Source: an uncultured bacterium
GTDB lineage: Bacteria; Bacteroidota; Rhodothermia; Rhodothermales; Rubricoccaceae
NCBI GenBank assembly: GCA_947493945.1
Contig: CANLSR010000012.1
Coordinates: forward strand, 1 to 64,000
Direction: 5' to 3'
Length of the DNA: 64,000 nt
In this document: positions 43,719-52,220 of the stretch, one piece after another
Layout of the letters: every line of letters begins with the position of its first letter
Position numbering within the stretch: the stretch's first letter is position 1
The notes under the pieces: model-generated
Database searches by the model: none
The model's input: the letters and a program-made list of their open reading frames with translations, nothing else
Told to the model about the DNA's origin: nothing
Made by a program: the position numbers and the translations under genes

Positions 43719-44912
43719 TCAGGCAAAGTGGGGGGAGGCGCGCGCCAGACGGCGGGCCTCGCGGTCAACGTCCAGCAAGGCGCCGAGCGTGTCCGCGTGC
43801 GTGCTCGCCGCGGCCATCCCGGCCTCGACGAGCCGGGGGATGTCGGGGAACGAGATGTCGCCGGCCAAGAATCGGGCCACGGCCACTTCGTTGGCCGCGT
43901 TCAGCGCCGCCGGAGCCGAGCCGCCAGTGCGCAGCGCGGCGTAGGCCAGGTCGAGGCACGGGAACCGGTCGCGGTCCGCGGCCTCGAACGTCAGCGGACC
44001 CGCCGTGCTCCAGTCCAGGCGCGGATGCGCGGCCGGCCAGCGGTCGGGGAAGCTCAGCGCCACCTGGATCGGCACCTTCATGTCGGGCGGCCCGACCTGC
44101 GCCTTGGACGATCCGTCCACGAACTCGACGACGGAGTGGACGACCGACTCCGGGTGGACCACCACGTCGATGCGCTCGGCCGGGACGCCGAACAGCCACC
44201 GGGCCTCGATCACCTCCAGGCCCTTGTTCATCATCGTCGCCGAGTCGACAGAGATCTTGGCGCCCATCGACCAGTTGGGGTGCGCCACGGCCTCGTCGGG
44301 CGTGATGGCGGCGAAGGTGGCGCCGTCGCGCTGGCGGAACGGTCCGCCCGAGGCGGTGAGCACCAGCCGCTCGACGGCGTCGGCGGGCTCGCCGATCAGG
44401 CACTGGAAGAGCGCCGAGTGCTCCGAGTCGACCGGGACGACGACGGCGCCGGACTGCACGGCGGCGGCCTCCACCAGCGCGCCGGCCACGACCAGCGACT
44501 CCTTGTTGGCAAGCGCGACCGTCCGCCCCGCGCGGACGGCCTCCAGCGTGGGCGCCAGCCCAGCCGCGCCGACGATGGCGGCCACGACCACGTCCGCGTC
44601 GACCGCGCCCAGGAGGCGGACGGCCTCGGCGCCGGCCTGGACCTCGACGCCGGTCCCGGCGAGGGCGTCTTTCAGGTTCGGGTACTTCGACTCGTCCGCG
44701 ATCACCGCCAGCCGAGGGCGGACGGCGCGGGCCTGATCCGCCAGCTGCTCCCAGCGCGTGCCGGCCGCCAGCGCCACGACGCGCAGCTTGTCCGGAAACA
44801 GCGCCGCCACCTCCAGCGCCTGGCAGCCGATGGAGCCCGTCGAGCCCAGGACGACGACGCCGCGCGGGTCGTCGCCGGTGCGCGGCGCGGGCGGGCGGAG
44901 GTCAGGAAGCAT
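43719..44912 (-). CDS. dxr: 1-deoxy-D-xylulose-5-phosphate reductoisomerase
   Basis: A 397-residue NADPH enzyme of the MEP isoprenoid pathway, converting DXP to 2-C-methylerythritol 4-phosphate. Seen: GVVVLGSTGSIGCQALEV (NADPH), ALANKESLVVAG, VPVDSEHSALFQCL, LTASGGPFR, GAKISVDSATMMNKGLEVIEA and VVHPESVVHSVVEF. First gene of the leftward envelope block; rseP follows after 3 bp. Its product feeds UppS. Confidence 0.96.
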   Translation of the reverse strand: MLPDLRPPAPRTGDDPRGVVVLGSTGSIGCQALEVAALFPDKLRVVALAAGTRWEQLADQARAVRPRLAVIADESKYPNLKDALAGTGVEVQAGAEAVRLLGAVDADVVVAAIVGAAGLAPTLEAVRAGRTVALANKESLVVAGALVEAAAVQSGAVVVPVDSEHSALFQCLIGEPADAVERLVLTASGGPFRQRDGATFAAITPDEAVAHPNWSMGAKISVDSATMMNKGLEVIEARWLFGVPAERIDVVVHPESVVHSVVEFVDGSSKAQVGPPDMKVPIQVALSFPDRWPAAHPRLDWSTAGPLTFEAADRDRFPCLDLAYAALRTGGSAPAALNAANEVAVARFLAGDISFPDIPRLVEAGMAAASTHADTLGALLDVDREARRLARASPHFA

Positions 44913-44954
44913 GGCGGCGCCGCACGAACGGCGTGGGCGGGGCGTTGGTCCGGC

Positions 44955-44986
44955 CGAAGATAGCGGACGCGCGTCCGCTACCTTGC
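44955..44986. promoter_or_regulatory. divergent dxr / TPR-gene promoter centred on an 18-bp palindrome
   Basis: A perfect palindrome AGCGGACGCGCGTCCGCT at 44962-44979. Its left end runs into TATCTTCG on the minus strand (44955-44962, for dxr) and its right end into TACCTTGC on the plus strand (44979-44986, 26 bases before GTG 45005). Both are GCTAnCTT-type boxes. The geometry suggests back-to-back promoters sharing one operator. Confidence 0.5.
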
Positions 44987-45004
44987 CTCGCCTCCCGCCG
45001 CGCC

Positions 45005-46891
45005 GTGTTCCGCCTCTCCGCCCTCGTCCTCGCGTGCCTGCTGCCGGCCGTCGCCGCGCAGACGCCGGCTCCCACGCCGGCCGAGCCGCCGACGCGCGTC
45101 CGCGCCGTCGACGCCAGCGCGAACCAGGACGGCTTTGGGCTGGCGACGACGCTGCTCCGAAACGGCCGCGTCGAGGAGGCGACGGCGCTTCTGGAGGACC
45201 TCTACCGCACCCGGCCCCAGCTGGCGGTCTGGCTCAAGCTGAAAGAGGCCTACCTCGCCGGCCGCCAGTTCGACGCCTTGGTGGCCCACGTCGACAGTCG
45301 GATCGCGCGCGAGGGCCAAACGCCGGCCCTGCTCGCCGAGCGTGGCACGGCGCTCTACCGCGCCGGCCAGCCCGACGCCGCCCAGTCGGCCTGGGACCAG
45401 GCGCTCGCCGCCCGCCCGGACGACGAGCAGACGTACCGGATGGTCTCGGACCAGTTGAGCACGCTGCGCCTGTTTGCCGAAGCCGCCGCTGTGCTCGACC
45501 AAGGCCGCCAGCGGCTGGCCGATGAGCAGCTGTTCCTGCTGGAGCGCGCCCAGCTTTACGGCCTGGCGCTGGACTACGCCCAGGCCGTGGATCTGTATCT
45601 CCAACTGCTGGCGATCTCGCCGGAGTACCGGCCGGCCGTCCAGAGCCAGCTGACCCGGCTGCTTCCGGGCCAGGGCGCGCCCGAGATCTTCGCGGCGGCC
45701 ATCGAGCGCGCCTCGGCGCTGGCGCCGCTGGACCGCAGCCTGCGCGAGTTGCAGTCGTGGCTGGCGCTGGAGCGCGGCGACTACGACGCGGCGCTGAACG
45801 CTGTCCGCGCGCTCGACCGGCTAGAGCAAGAGCAGGGCGAGTCGCTGCTGGCGTTCGCCGTCCAGGCGGAGTCGGCCGACGCGCCCGACGCCGCAGCGCG
45901 AGCCCTGGACGAGGTGCTGGAGCGCCACCCCGATGGGCCGGCCGCGCCCACGGCCCTGCTGCTGCGTGCCCAGCTCCACGAGCGCGCCGCCCGCGACGCC
46001 CGCCAGCGGGCCGACCTCGGCCCCACGCCCGACGCCGACGCGGCGCGTGATGGCTACGTCGCCTATCTCAACGCCCACCCCGCAGCCGACGCGGCGCCGG
46101 CTGCGGCGCTGGCGCTGGCGGATTTGCTGCGCGACGTCTACCGCGACTTCGACGGGTCCGAGGCGCGGCTCCGGCAGGCAGCGTCGGGCCGCGACGCCGG
46201 CACCGCGGCCCAGGCCCGGCTCGCCCTGGGCGACGTGGCGCTCCGTCGCGGCGACCTCGACGCGGCGCGCGAGCGGTTTTCCGACGTCGACGAGTCGATG
46301 CGGATCGGGCCGCTGGCGGAGCAGGCGCGCTACGAGCTCGCGCTGATCGACTTCTACCAGGGCCTGATGTTCTCGGCCCTGGCCCGTGCCGAGGCGCTGG
46401 ACGAGAACACGGCCGCCGACGCCGCCAACGACGCCATCGCCCTGCGCGTGACGCTGAGCGGCTTGCTGGACCCCGAGGCGCCCGAGGACGACGACCCGTC
46501 GGCGAGCGCGATCCACGTCTACGCCCGCGCCGCGCTCCTTCACCGCCAGGCCCGCACCGCCGAGACCCTCGCCACCCTGGACTCGCTCGACGCCGCCATC
46601 AACGCGGGCCACCTTCTCGCCGACGAGTCGCTCTACCTCCGCGCGAGCGCGCTGCTGGCGGCCGGCCGGGCCCAGGCCGCCGTCGAGACGCTAGACCAAC
46701 TGGCGGCCGAGCACGCCGACTCGTTTTTCCTCGACCGCGCCTTCCGCCTCCAGGCCCGGGCCTACGAGCGCGACCTCGGCGACCGCCAGCGGGCGGCCGA
46801 GCGCTACGACCGGCTCCTGGAGCGCTTTCCCGGCTCGCCGCTGGCGCCCGAGGCCCGCGCCGAGCTCCGCCGCCTCCGCACGCCCTCCTGA
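45005..46891 (+). CDS. exported tetratricopeptide-repeat protein
   Basis: A 628-residue protein from GTG 45005. Signal peptide VFRLSALVLACLLPAVAAQ, then Ala/Leu-rich helical repeats of TPR type over almost the whole length (for example NGRVEEATALLEDLYRTRPQLAVWLKL, AGQPDAAQSAWDQALAARPDD, RGDLDAARERFSDVDESM, GDRQRAAERYDRLLERFPGSPLAPEARAEL). The last repeat resembles the outer-membrane TPR of YbgF/BamD-like proteins. It probably acts as a periplasmic scaffold; partner unknown. Divergent from dxr across a palindromic promoter. Confidence 0.75.
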   Translation: MFRLSALVLACLLPAVAAQTPAPTPAEPPTRVRAVDASANQDGFGLATTLLRNGRVEEATALLEDLYRTRPQLAVWLKLKEAYLAGRQFDALVAHVDSRIAREGQTPALLAERGTALYRAGQPDAAQSAWDQALAARPDDEQTYRMVSDQLSTLRLFAEAAAVLDQGRQRLADEQLFLLERAQLYGLALDYAQAVDLYLQLLAISPEYRPAVQSQLTRLLPGQGAPEIFAAAIERASALAPLDRSLRELQSWLALERGDYDAALNAVRALDRLEQEQGESLLAFAVQAESADAPDAAARALDEVLERHPDGPAAPTALLLRAQLHERAARDARQRADLGPTPDADAARDGYVAYLNAHPAADAAPAAALALADLLRDVYRDFDGSEARLRQAASGRDAGTAAQARLALGDVALRRGDLDAARERFSDVDESMRIGPLAEQARYELALIDFYQGLMFSALARAEALDENTAADAANDAIALRVTLSGLLDPEAPEDDDPSASAIHVYARAALLHRQARTAETLATLDSLDAAINAGHLLADESLYLRASALLAAGRAQAAVETLDQLAAEHADSFFLDRAFRLQARAYERDLGDRQRAAERYDRLLERFPGSPLAPEARAELRRLRTPS

Positions 46892-47201
46892 TACCTGTAG
46901 ATCAGTGAGCCAGCTCTCCCTCACCACCATTCCGCCGTTCCCGCGCACGCGGGAGTCCAGGATAACGAGCGCGCCGTCCGGTTCGACCTCGATGGATCGG
47001 CCCGGTGCACCCCTGGGACCTGCGGGTCCGGGCCGGGGCCTCCCGGTTGTCACTCTGGATTCCCGCGTTCGCGGGAACGACGTCTGGATGGTGTGGAGCC
47101 CATTACCTACCCCTGTCGCCGCGTACGCGGCGACGACGTAGGTAGAGTCGGAATCGGGGAGCCGGCACCTCGCCTCATCTCACACCATTCGTTCCAGTCC
47201 C
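46892..47201. other. 310-bp gap with palindromic repeat cluster
   Basis: No gene seen. It holds two inverted copies of a TTCCCGCG-CGCGGGA repeat (see 46936-47080) and a third palindrome GTCGCCGC-GTAC-GCGGCGAC at 47115-47134. The last 60 bp probably carry the promoter and leader of the next gene. Confidence 0.6.
46936..47080. repeat. BIME-like element: two inverted copies of a REP-type palindrome
   Basis: Left unit: CGTTCCCGCGCACGCGGGAGTCCAG from 46936. Right unit in inverse orientation: CTGGATTCCCGCGTTCGCGGGAACG ending at 47079. Each is itself a short hairpin, and together they bound about 145 bp. Such REP pairs are spread by tyrosine transposases in many bacteria; none is in this window. 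Confidence 0.75.
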
Positions 47202-48455
47202 ATGACCCGAGCCCTCTCCCTGCTGGCGGCGCTGCTGGCCGTGAGCGCTAGCGCCTCAGCGCAGGACCTGCTCATCCCGATGGACGAGGCCCAGGCGGAC
47301 CACCTCCGGGCCTACGGCGCCGTCTACGTGGCCCTCGACCGCGGCCTGGAGGTGGACTGGCTGCTCAACGTGCGCGGCGGCTCGTTCGTGACGCCGGCCG
47401 ACGCCGACCTCCAGACCGAGCTGCGGGCGCGCGGCGTCACGTTCGAGCCCGTCGACGGCGCCTCGGCGATTGCGGCCGCCGAGGCGCCGGCGGCCAACAC
47501 GTCGGTGGTGCGGCTAGAGAAGGCGCCCAAGATCGCGGTCTACGCCCCCGACCAGACGCTGCCCTGGGACGACGCCGTGCTGCTGGCGCTGACCTACGCC
47601 GAGGTCCCCTACGACCAGGTCTACGACGCCGACGTCTTGGACGGCAAGCTGGCCGACTACGACTGGGTCCACCTCCACCACGAGGACTTTTCGGGCCAGT
47701 ACGGCAAGTTCTACGCCCGCTACAACGGGGCGGCGTGGTACCAGCAGCAGCAGCAGGAGGCCGAGGCGTCGGCGCGCGCGCTCGGCTTCGCCAAGGTGAG
47801 CGACCTCAAGCTGGCCGTCGCCCGGACCATCCGCGAGTACGTCGTGGAGGGCGGGTTCCTGTTCGCGATGTGCTCCGGGTCCGACACGTTCGACCTGGCG
47901 CTGGCGGCGGCCGGCGTCGACATCGTGCCGCCCCAGATCGACGGCGACGGCGTCACGCCGGGCGCGGCCGGGCTCCTGGACTTTACGGAGACGCTGGCCT
48001 TCCAGGACTTCCGGCCGGACCTCGATATCATGGAGTACGAGCACGCCGACATCGACCAGCCGCCGCCGCCGGCGCTCCGGAACCCGCTCACGGACTACTT
48101 CACGCTATTCGAGTTCTCGGCCCGCTGGGACCCCGTCCCGACCATGCTCACTCAGAACCACGTCGCGTCGGTGCGCGGGTTCATGGGCCAGACCTCGGCC
48201 TACCGCGCCGACGCGGTCAAGCCCGGCGTGGTGGTGTTGGGCGCGAGCCCGACGACGGAGTCGGTCCGCTACCTGTACGGGCCGGCCGGCCAGGGCTTTT
48301 TCGCCTTCTACGGCGGCCACGACCCCGAAGACTACACGCACCTCGTCGGCGACCCGCCGACGGACCTGGCGCTGCACCCGAACTCGCCGGGCTACCGGCT
48401 GATCCTGAACAACGTGCTGTTCCCGGCGGCCAAGAAGCAGCCGCAGAAGACGTAG
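47202..48455 (+). CDS. exported protein with amidotransferase-like fold (often named asparagine synthetase B)
   Basis: A 417-residue exported protein with signal peptide MTRALSLLAALLAVSASASAQ. The first part (LLIPMDEAQADHLRAYGAVYVALDRGLEVDWLLNVRGGSF) and the later HLHHEDFSGQYGKFY, EGGFLFAMCSGSDTFDLAL and FFAFYGGHDPEDYTH match a Bacteroidota family that databases often call asparagine synthetase B. AMCSGSDT resembles a class-I glutamine-amidotransferase nucleophile elbow, with the GGHDPE histidine as a possible partner. The synthetase label is doubtful because there is no ATP-pyrophosphatase domain and the protein is secreted. Confidence 0.65.
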   Translation: MTRALSLLAALLAVSASASAQDLLIPMDEAQADHLRAYGAVYVALDRGLEVDWLLNVRGGSFVTPADADLQTELRARGVTFEPVDGASAIAAAEAPAANTSVVRLEKAPKIAVYAPDQTLPWDDAVLLALTYAEVPYDQVYDADVLDGKLADYDWVHLHHEDFSGQYGKFYARYNGAAWYQQQQQEAEASARALGFAKVSDLKLAVARTIREYVVEGGFLFAMCSGSDTFDLALAAAGVDIVPPQIDGDGVTPGAAGLLDFTETLAFQDFRPDLDIMEYEHADIDQPPPPALRNPLTDYFTLFEFSARWDPVPTMLTQNHVASVRGFMGQTSAYRADAVKPGVVVLGASPTTESVRYLYGPAGQGFFAFYGGHDPEDYTHLVGDPPTDLALHPNSPGYRLILNNVLFPAAKKQPQKT

Positions 48456-48528
48456 GCGCCGCCTGGAGGCCGCGACCGCGCCGCTGGCGCCCTCCGCCAG
48501 CGGGAGAGTCGGGGCGGAGACGAGTCGG

Positions 48529-48536
48529 CTAAATTG
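48529..48536 (+). promoter_or_regulatory. TAnnTT promoter box (TAAATTGG)
   Basis: GGCTAAATTGG lies 30 bases before GTG 48559, followed by a pyrimidine-rich leader. Same spacing class as the other boxes. Confidence 0.4.
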
Positions 48537-48558
48537 GGGCGTTTCCCCTTTGCTGCTC

Positions 48559-49101
48559 GTGACCGACTCCCGACCGCCCTCCGCCTCCGTCTGCCACATG
48601 ACGGAGCTGGTGCTCCCCAACGACACCAACACGCTGGGCAACCTGATGGGCGGGCGGCTGCTCCACCTGATGGACGTTTGCGCGGCGATCGCGGCCCAGC
48701 GCCACTCCAACCGCACCGTGGTCACCGCCAGCGTGGACTCGGTCGACTTCCGGGCGGCGATCAAGCTGGGCGAGGTGGTGGTGCTGGAGAGCCGCGTCAA
48801 CCGCGCGTTCTCGACGTCGATGGAGGTAGGCATCGACGTGTGGGCCGAGGACAACTCGACGGGCGAGCGGCGCCACTGCAACCGAGCGTTCTACACGTTC
48901 GTGGCCGTCGACGGCAGCGGCCGCCCGATCCCGGTCCGCGCGCTGGCGCCCGAGACCGACGCGGAGCGCGAACGCTTCGAGGCGGCCGGGCGGCGCCGCG
49001 AGCTCCGACTGGTGCTGGCCGGGCGGATGTCCATCGAGGACGCGCCCCACCTCCGGGACCGGCTCGGCGAGATCGCCCTCGCGCCGCCGGACGGCGTGTA
49101 G
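48559..49101 (+). CDS. acyl-CoA thioesterase (hotdog fold)
   Basis: A 180-residue hotdog thioesterase related to YciA/cytosolic ACOT. The hallmark is LVLPNDTNTLGNLMGGRLLHLMDVCAAIAAQRHSN, where the Asn-x-x-Gly and the catalytic Asp lie, followed by VVTASVDSVDFRAAIKLGEVVVLESRVNRAF. The last 50 residues form a helical extension. Hydrolyses acyl-CoA to free acid and CoA in the cytoplasm. GTG 48559 was chosen; TTG 48550 in frame is an alternative. Confidence 0.9.
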   Translation: MTDSRPPSASVCHMTELVLPNDTNTLGNLMGGRLLHLMDVCAAIAAQRHSNRTVVTASVDSVDFRAAIKLGEVVVLESRVNRAFSTSMEVGIDVWAEDNSTGERRHCNRAFYTFVAVDGSGRPIPVRALAPETDAERERFEAAGRRRELRLVLAGRMSIEDAPHLRDRLGEIALAPPDGV

Positions 49102-49135
49102 AGCGAGACCTGGCTAGGTAGACCGTGCCCGGTAG

Positions 49136-49155
49136 GGGCGTATTGCAATACGCCC
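49136..49155. repeat. 20-bp palindrome, GGGCGTATYG family, copy 2
   Basis: GGGCGTATTGCAATACGCCC, perfectly palindromic. It differs from the copy at 19749-19768 only at the two central-flank bases. It lies between the thioesterase and the next + strand gene. Confidence 0.85.
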
Positions 49156-49246
49156 GTGCGGTGGTGGGCTTGCCTGCCTCCGCGCCGCTGGCGGGAGCCG
49201 CCAGCCGGGCCGGGGCGTAGCACCGGCTCCCCCCGCCCCCGCCTGC

Positions 49247-49666
49247 ATGTCCCGTCTCCTCCCGGCCCTCGCGCTCGTTCTCCTCGCCGGCCCCGCCCAC
49301 GCCCAACTCGCCATCGGCGGCCAACTGGGCGACCCGACCGGCCTCTCGCTCAAGTTCGGCGCCGGCCCGGGCGCGCTGGCGCTCGCGGTCGGGTGGGACC
49401 TGGACGACTCGGTCTCGGCCGAGGGCCACTACCTCCTGAGCGTGCGCCGCGTCCAGGGCGCCGACGTCGACCTGTTCTACGGCCCGGGCGCGTTCGTCCA
49501 GTCCGGCGACGACGACACCAACCTGGGCGTGAGCCTGGGCGTCGGGTTGGAGACGTCGCTGACTCGGGAGATCGAGCTCTACGGCCTGGTGTCGCCGCGG
49601 CTGCGCCTGGTCGAGGACACCGACTTCGACCTGGGAGGCGGCGTCGGCGTCCGGTTGCGCCTGTAG
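49247..49666 (+). CDS. small outer-membrane-type protein
   Basis: A 139-residue exported protein. Signal [20 protein letters not shown], then alternating strands [82 protein letters not shown], ending in [10 protein letters not shown], a barrel-closing strand. Probably a small 8-strand outer-membrane barrel. Function unknown. It lies 8 bp before the B12-binding gene. Confidence 0.7.
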   Translation: MSRLLPALALVLLAGPAHAQLAIGGQLGDPTGLSLKFGAGPGALALAVGWDLDDSVSAEGHYLLSVRRVQGADVDLFYGPGAFVQSGDDDTNLGVSLGVGLETSLTREIELYGLVSPRLRLVEDTDFDLGGGVGVRLRL

Positions 49667-49674
49667 TTTCCGGC

Positions 49675-50097
49675 ATGGACCACGCCCCCCCCCGCCCCAT
49701 CCGCGTCCTGATCGCCAAGGTCGGCCTCGACGGCCACGACCGCGGCGCCAAAGTCGTCGCCGCCGCCCTGCGCGACGCCGGCATGGAGGTGATCTACACC
49801 GGGCTCCGCAAGACGCCCGAGGTGGTCGTGCGCGCGGCCGAAGAAGAGGACGTCGACGCCGTCGGCGTGTCGATCCTGTCGGGCGCCCACGGCACCGTCT
49901 TGCCCCGGCTGAAGTCGCTCCTGGACGAGGCCGGGCTGGGCGACGTGCTGCTGGTGGCCGGCGGCACCATCCCCGAGGACGACGCGGCGGAGCTGCTGGC
50001 GGCCGGCACCGTGGACCAAGTGTTCACGCCGGGCGCCGGCCTGGCCGAGATCGCCGACGCGCTGGCGGCGGCCGTGGCCGAGCGCCGCGCCGCGTGA
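49675..50097 (+). CDS. stand-alone cobalamin-binding domain (methylmalonyl-CoA mutase C-terminal type)
   Basis: A 140-residue Rossmann-like B12 domain. The base-off motif D-x-H-x-x-G is present as LDGHDRG (Asp19, His21, Gly24), with [17 protein letters not shown] and [14 protein letters not shown] as the other cobalamin contacts. It is the separate small-subunit form of an acyl-CoA mutase (methylmalonyl-, isobutyryl- or ethylmalonyl-type). No mutase large subunit or MeaB is in this window. It overlaps the next gene by 4 bp (GTGA). Confidence 0.9.
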   Translation: MDHAPPRPIRVLIAKVGLDGHDRGAKVVAAALRDAGMEVIYTGLRKTPEVVVRAAEEEDVDAVGVSILSGAHGTVLPRLKSLLDEAGLGDVLLVAGGTIPEDDAAELLAAGTVDQVFTPGAGLAEIADALAAAVAERRAA

Positions 50098-51008
50098 TCC
50101 CGCCGCGCATCCTGGTGACGGGCGCCGGCGGGCTGGTGGGCCAGGCGCTGGTGCGCGCGGCCGGCCGGTGGCCCGGCGCCGACGTGCTCGCGACGGGCCG
50201 GGGCCCCGCCGTGGCCCACGACCGCGGCGGCTACGCCCGCCTGGACGTGCTCGACGGCGGCGAGGTCGAGCGCACGTTCCAGGACTTCGCGCCCGACGTG
50301 GTGCTCCACGCCGCCGGCCAGGCCCAGGTCGAGGCCTGCGAGCAAGACCGCCAGTCGTGCTGGGCCCTGAACGTGGACGCCGTCGTGACGCTGGCCGCGG
50401 CGTGCCACCGGCACGGGGCGCGGCTGGTGCTCCCCTCCACCGACTTCGTGTTCGACGGCCGCTCCGGCCCCTACGCCGAGGGCGACCGGCCCGCGCCGGC
50501 CAACGCCTACGGGCGCTCCAAGCTGGCCGCCGAGAACGCGCTCCGCACGTCGCACCTGACCGCCTGGGCCGTGGCCCGGACCACGATGGTGTTCGGCGTG
50601 CCGGCCGGCGAGGAGCCCCGGCTCGACGTCGTCCGCTGGGTCGTGCGCGAGCTGACGGCCGGCCGGCCCATCCGCGTCGCCGACGACCAGTGGCGCACGC
50701 CCACCTACGACGACGACCTGGCCGACGGCGTCCTGCGCATCGCGCGGCTGGGCCGCCAGGGCGTGTTCCACGTCTCGGGCCGCGAGCAGGTGTCGGTGGT
50801 GGAGCTCGCCCGGCGCGTGGCCGGCGCGTTCGACCTGGACGCGTCGCTGATCGAGCCCGCGCCGACGGCCGAGATCCACCCCGGCGCCCCGCGCCCGCTC
50901 CACGCCGGCCTGCTGATCCTGCGCGCCGAGACCGAGCTCGGCTTCCGGCCCCGCCCCCTCGACGCCGCGCTCGGCGCCGTCCGCCAGCGGCTCGGGGCGA
51001 CGGTGTAG
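50094..51008 (+). CDS. RmlD-like NAD(P)-dependent sugar-nucleotide reductase
   Basis: A 304-residue extended short-chain dehydrogenase. Nucleotide site [67 protein letters not shown] with the catalytic Tyr-x3-Lys, typical of dTDP-4-dehydrorhamnose reductase. Without rml neighbours the substrate is uncertain. GTG 50094 overlaps the stop of the B12 gene, so they are translated together, although the pairing makes no obvious pathway. Confidence 0.85.
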   Translation: MIPPRILVTGAGGLVGQALVRAAGRWPGADVLATGRGPAVAHDRGGYARLDVLDGGEVERTFQDFAPDVVLHAAGQAQVEACEQDRQSCWALNVDAVVTLAAACHRHGARLVLPSTDFVFDGRSGPYAEGDRPAPANAYGRSKLAAENALRTSHLTAWAVARTTMVFGVPAGEEPRLDVVRWVVRELTAGRPIRVADDQWRTPTYDDDLADGVLRIARLGRQGVFHVSGREQVSVVELARRVAGAFDLDASLIEPAPTAEIHPGAPRPLHAGLLILRAETELGFRPRPLDAALGAVRQRLGATV

Positions 51009-51031
51009 CCGGCCGGAGGCGCCGGGCGTCC

Positions 51032-52219
51032 CTACCGGGCCGCCGCGCCGTCCGCGGCCGGCACCCCGCGCGCGGGGCCGGGGTCGGAGGTGGGCATTTG
51101 GAGCGTGGCCCGCGTGCCCCGCCCGGGCGCCGACTCGACGGTCAGGCTCCCGCCTACCAGCTCGGCCCGTTCGCGGACGCTCGTGAGCCCCACGCCGGTC
51201 GAGGTGCGGCTCGCGTCCACGTCGAACCCGCGCCCCTCGTCGGCGACCGTCACCCGGACGGCCGGGGCGGCCAGCGCCGCCTGGGCCGTGATCTGCACCC
51301 GGTCGACGCCGGCGTGCTTGACGGCGTTGAACAGCAGCTCGTTTAGGGCCTGGCTAAGCAGCACACGCACGTCTTCGCGCGGGATGGCCACCCCGTCCTC
51401 GACCGCGAGTTCGACCGTGAGCCCGTAGCGCTCGTGCGCGTGGGCAGCCGTCCACTCGAGGAGCTCTGCCAGCCCATCGCCGCGCAGGATCGGGGGCGCC
51501 AGGTCGTGCGACAGCGACCGCGTCAGTTCGGCGGCGCTCCCCAGCGTCTCGCCGGCCTGCTCTAGCAGGCGGGCCGCGAGGTCCGGGTCGGAGGGCAGGA
51601 CGCGCCTGAGCAGTGCCAGCGTGACCAACAGGCCGTGCAGGCGCTGCTGGAGGTCGTCGTGGAGCAGATGGGCGATCCGTCGCCGCTCGGAGTGCTCGGC
51701 CAGCGTCAGGTCGGCCGCCAACCGGCGGACCTCGCGTGTGCGGGCGGCCACGCGCGCCTCCAGCTCGGCGCGGGCCCCTTCGAGCGCGTGGAGCAGCCCG
51801 CTCACCTCCAGCTGGCGGCGGCGGTCGGACAGCGCCAGCCGCACGGCCGCGAGCAGCGCCGACGACGGGACCGGGCGCTCCAGGACGACGGCGCTGGCGC
51901 CGAGCTGGCGCCGGGCGTCACGCCGCGGCCGTCGGACGTCGGCCAACAGGATCACCGGCAGGTCCGACCACGACGGCTGGTGACACAGCCAGCTCCCCAG
52001 CCGCGCGGCGCCCGCGCCGCCGAGGGCCTCGCTGGTCAACAGCGCCGCGCCGAAAAACCCGGACTCCAACCCGTCGCACAGCGCGTCCAGCGAGTCGCAC
52101 GCCCGGGCCGCGAGGCCGCCGGCGCGCAGCCGGTCGGTGACCAGGCGCGCGTCGCGCCCCAACGGTGCCACCACGCCTACACCGCCGATGGGGGGCACCG
52201 TTTCGAGGGGCGTCGGCAC
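51032..52219 (-). CDS. histidine kinase with pseudo-receiver, partner of KaiC-like ATPase
   Basis: A 395-residue soluble kinase starting at GTG, one base after the KaiC-like stop. Residues 13-130 form a receiver-like domain without a usable phospho-aspartate at the normal site (VGVVAPLGRDARLVTDRLRAGGLAA, then HQPSWSDLPVILLADV). A coiled coil (142-180) leads to a HisKA_3-type dimerisation helix with phospho-His187 in RIAHLLHDDLQQRLHGL, then HATPase with N-box ELLFNAVKHAG (Asn298) and G-boxes VADEGRGFD and STGVGLTSVRE. This pseudo-receiver/kinase type commonly accompanies KaiC-like genes in bacteria. Translational coupling to the ATPase is evident. Confidence 0.88.
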   Translation of the reverse strand: MPTPLETVPPIGGVGVVAPLGRDARLVTDRLRAGGLAARACDSLDALCDGLESGFFGAALLTSEALGGAGAARLGSWLCHQPSWSDLPVILLADVRRPRRDARRQLGASAVVLERPVPSSALLAAVRLALSDRRRQLEVSGLLHALEGARAELEARVAARTREVRRLAADLTLAEHSERRRIAHLLHDDLQQRLHGLLVTLALLRRVLPSDPDLAARLLEQAGETLGSAAELTRSLSHDLAPPILRGDGLAELLEWTAAHAHERYGLTVELAVEDGVAIPREDVRVLLSQALNELLFNAVKHAGVDRVQITAQAALAAPAVRVTVADEGRGFDVDASRTSTGVGLTSVRERAELVGGSLTVESAPGRGTRATLQMPTSDPGPARGVPAADGAAAR

Positions 52220-52220
52220 G

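Noticed and set aside
47202-48455. True asparagine synthetase B
   Set aside because: Exported by a signal peptide and lacking the ATP-binding synthetase domain and an N-terminal catalytic cysteine; only an amidotransferase-like fold can be supported.
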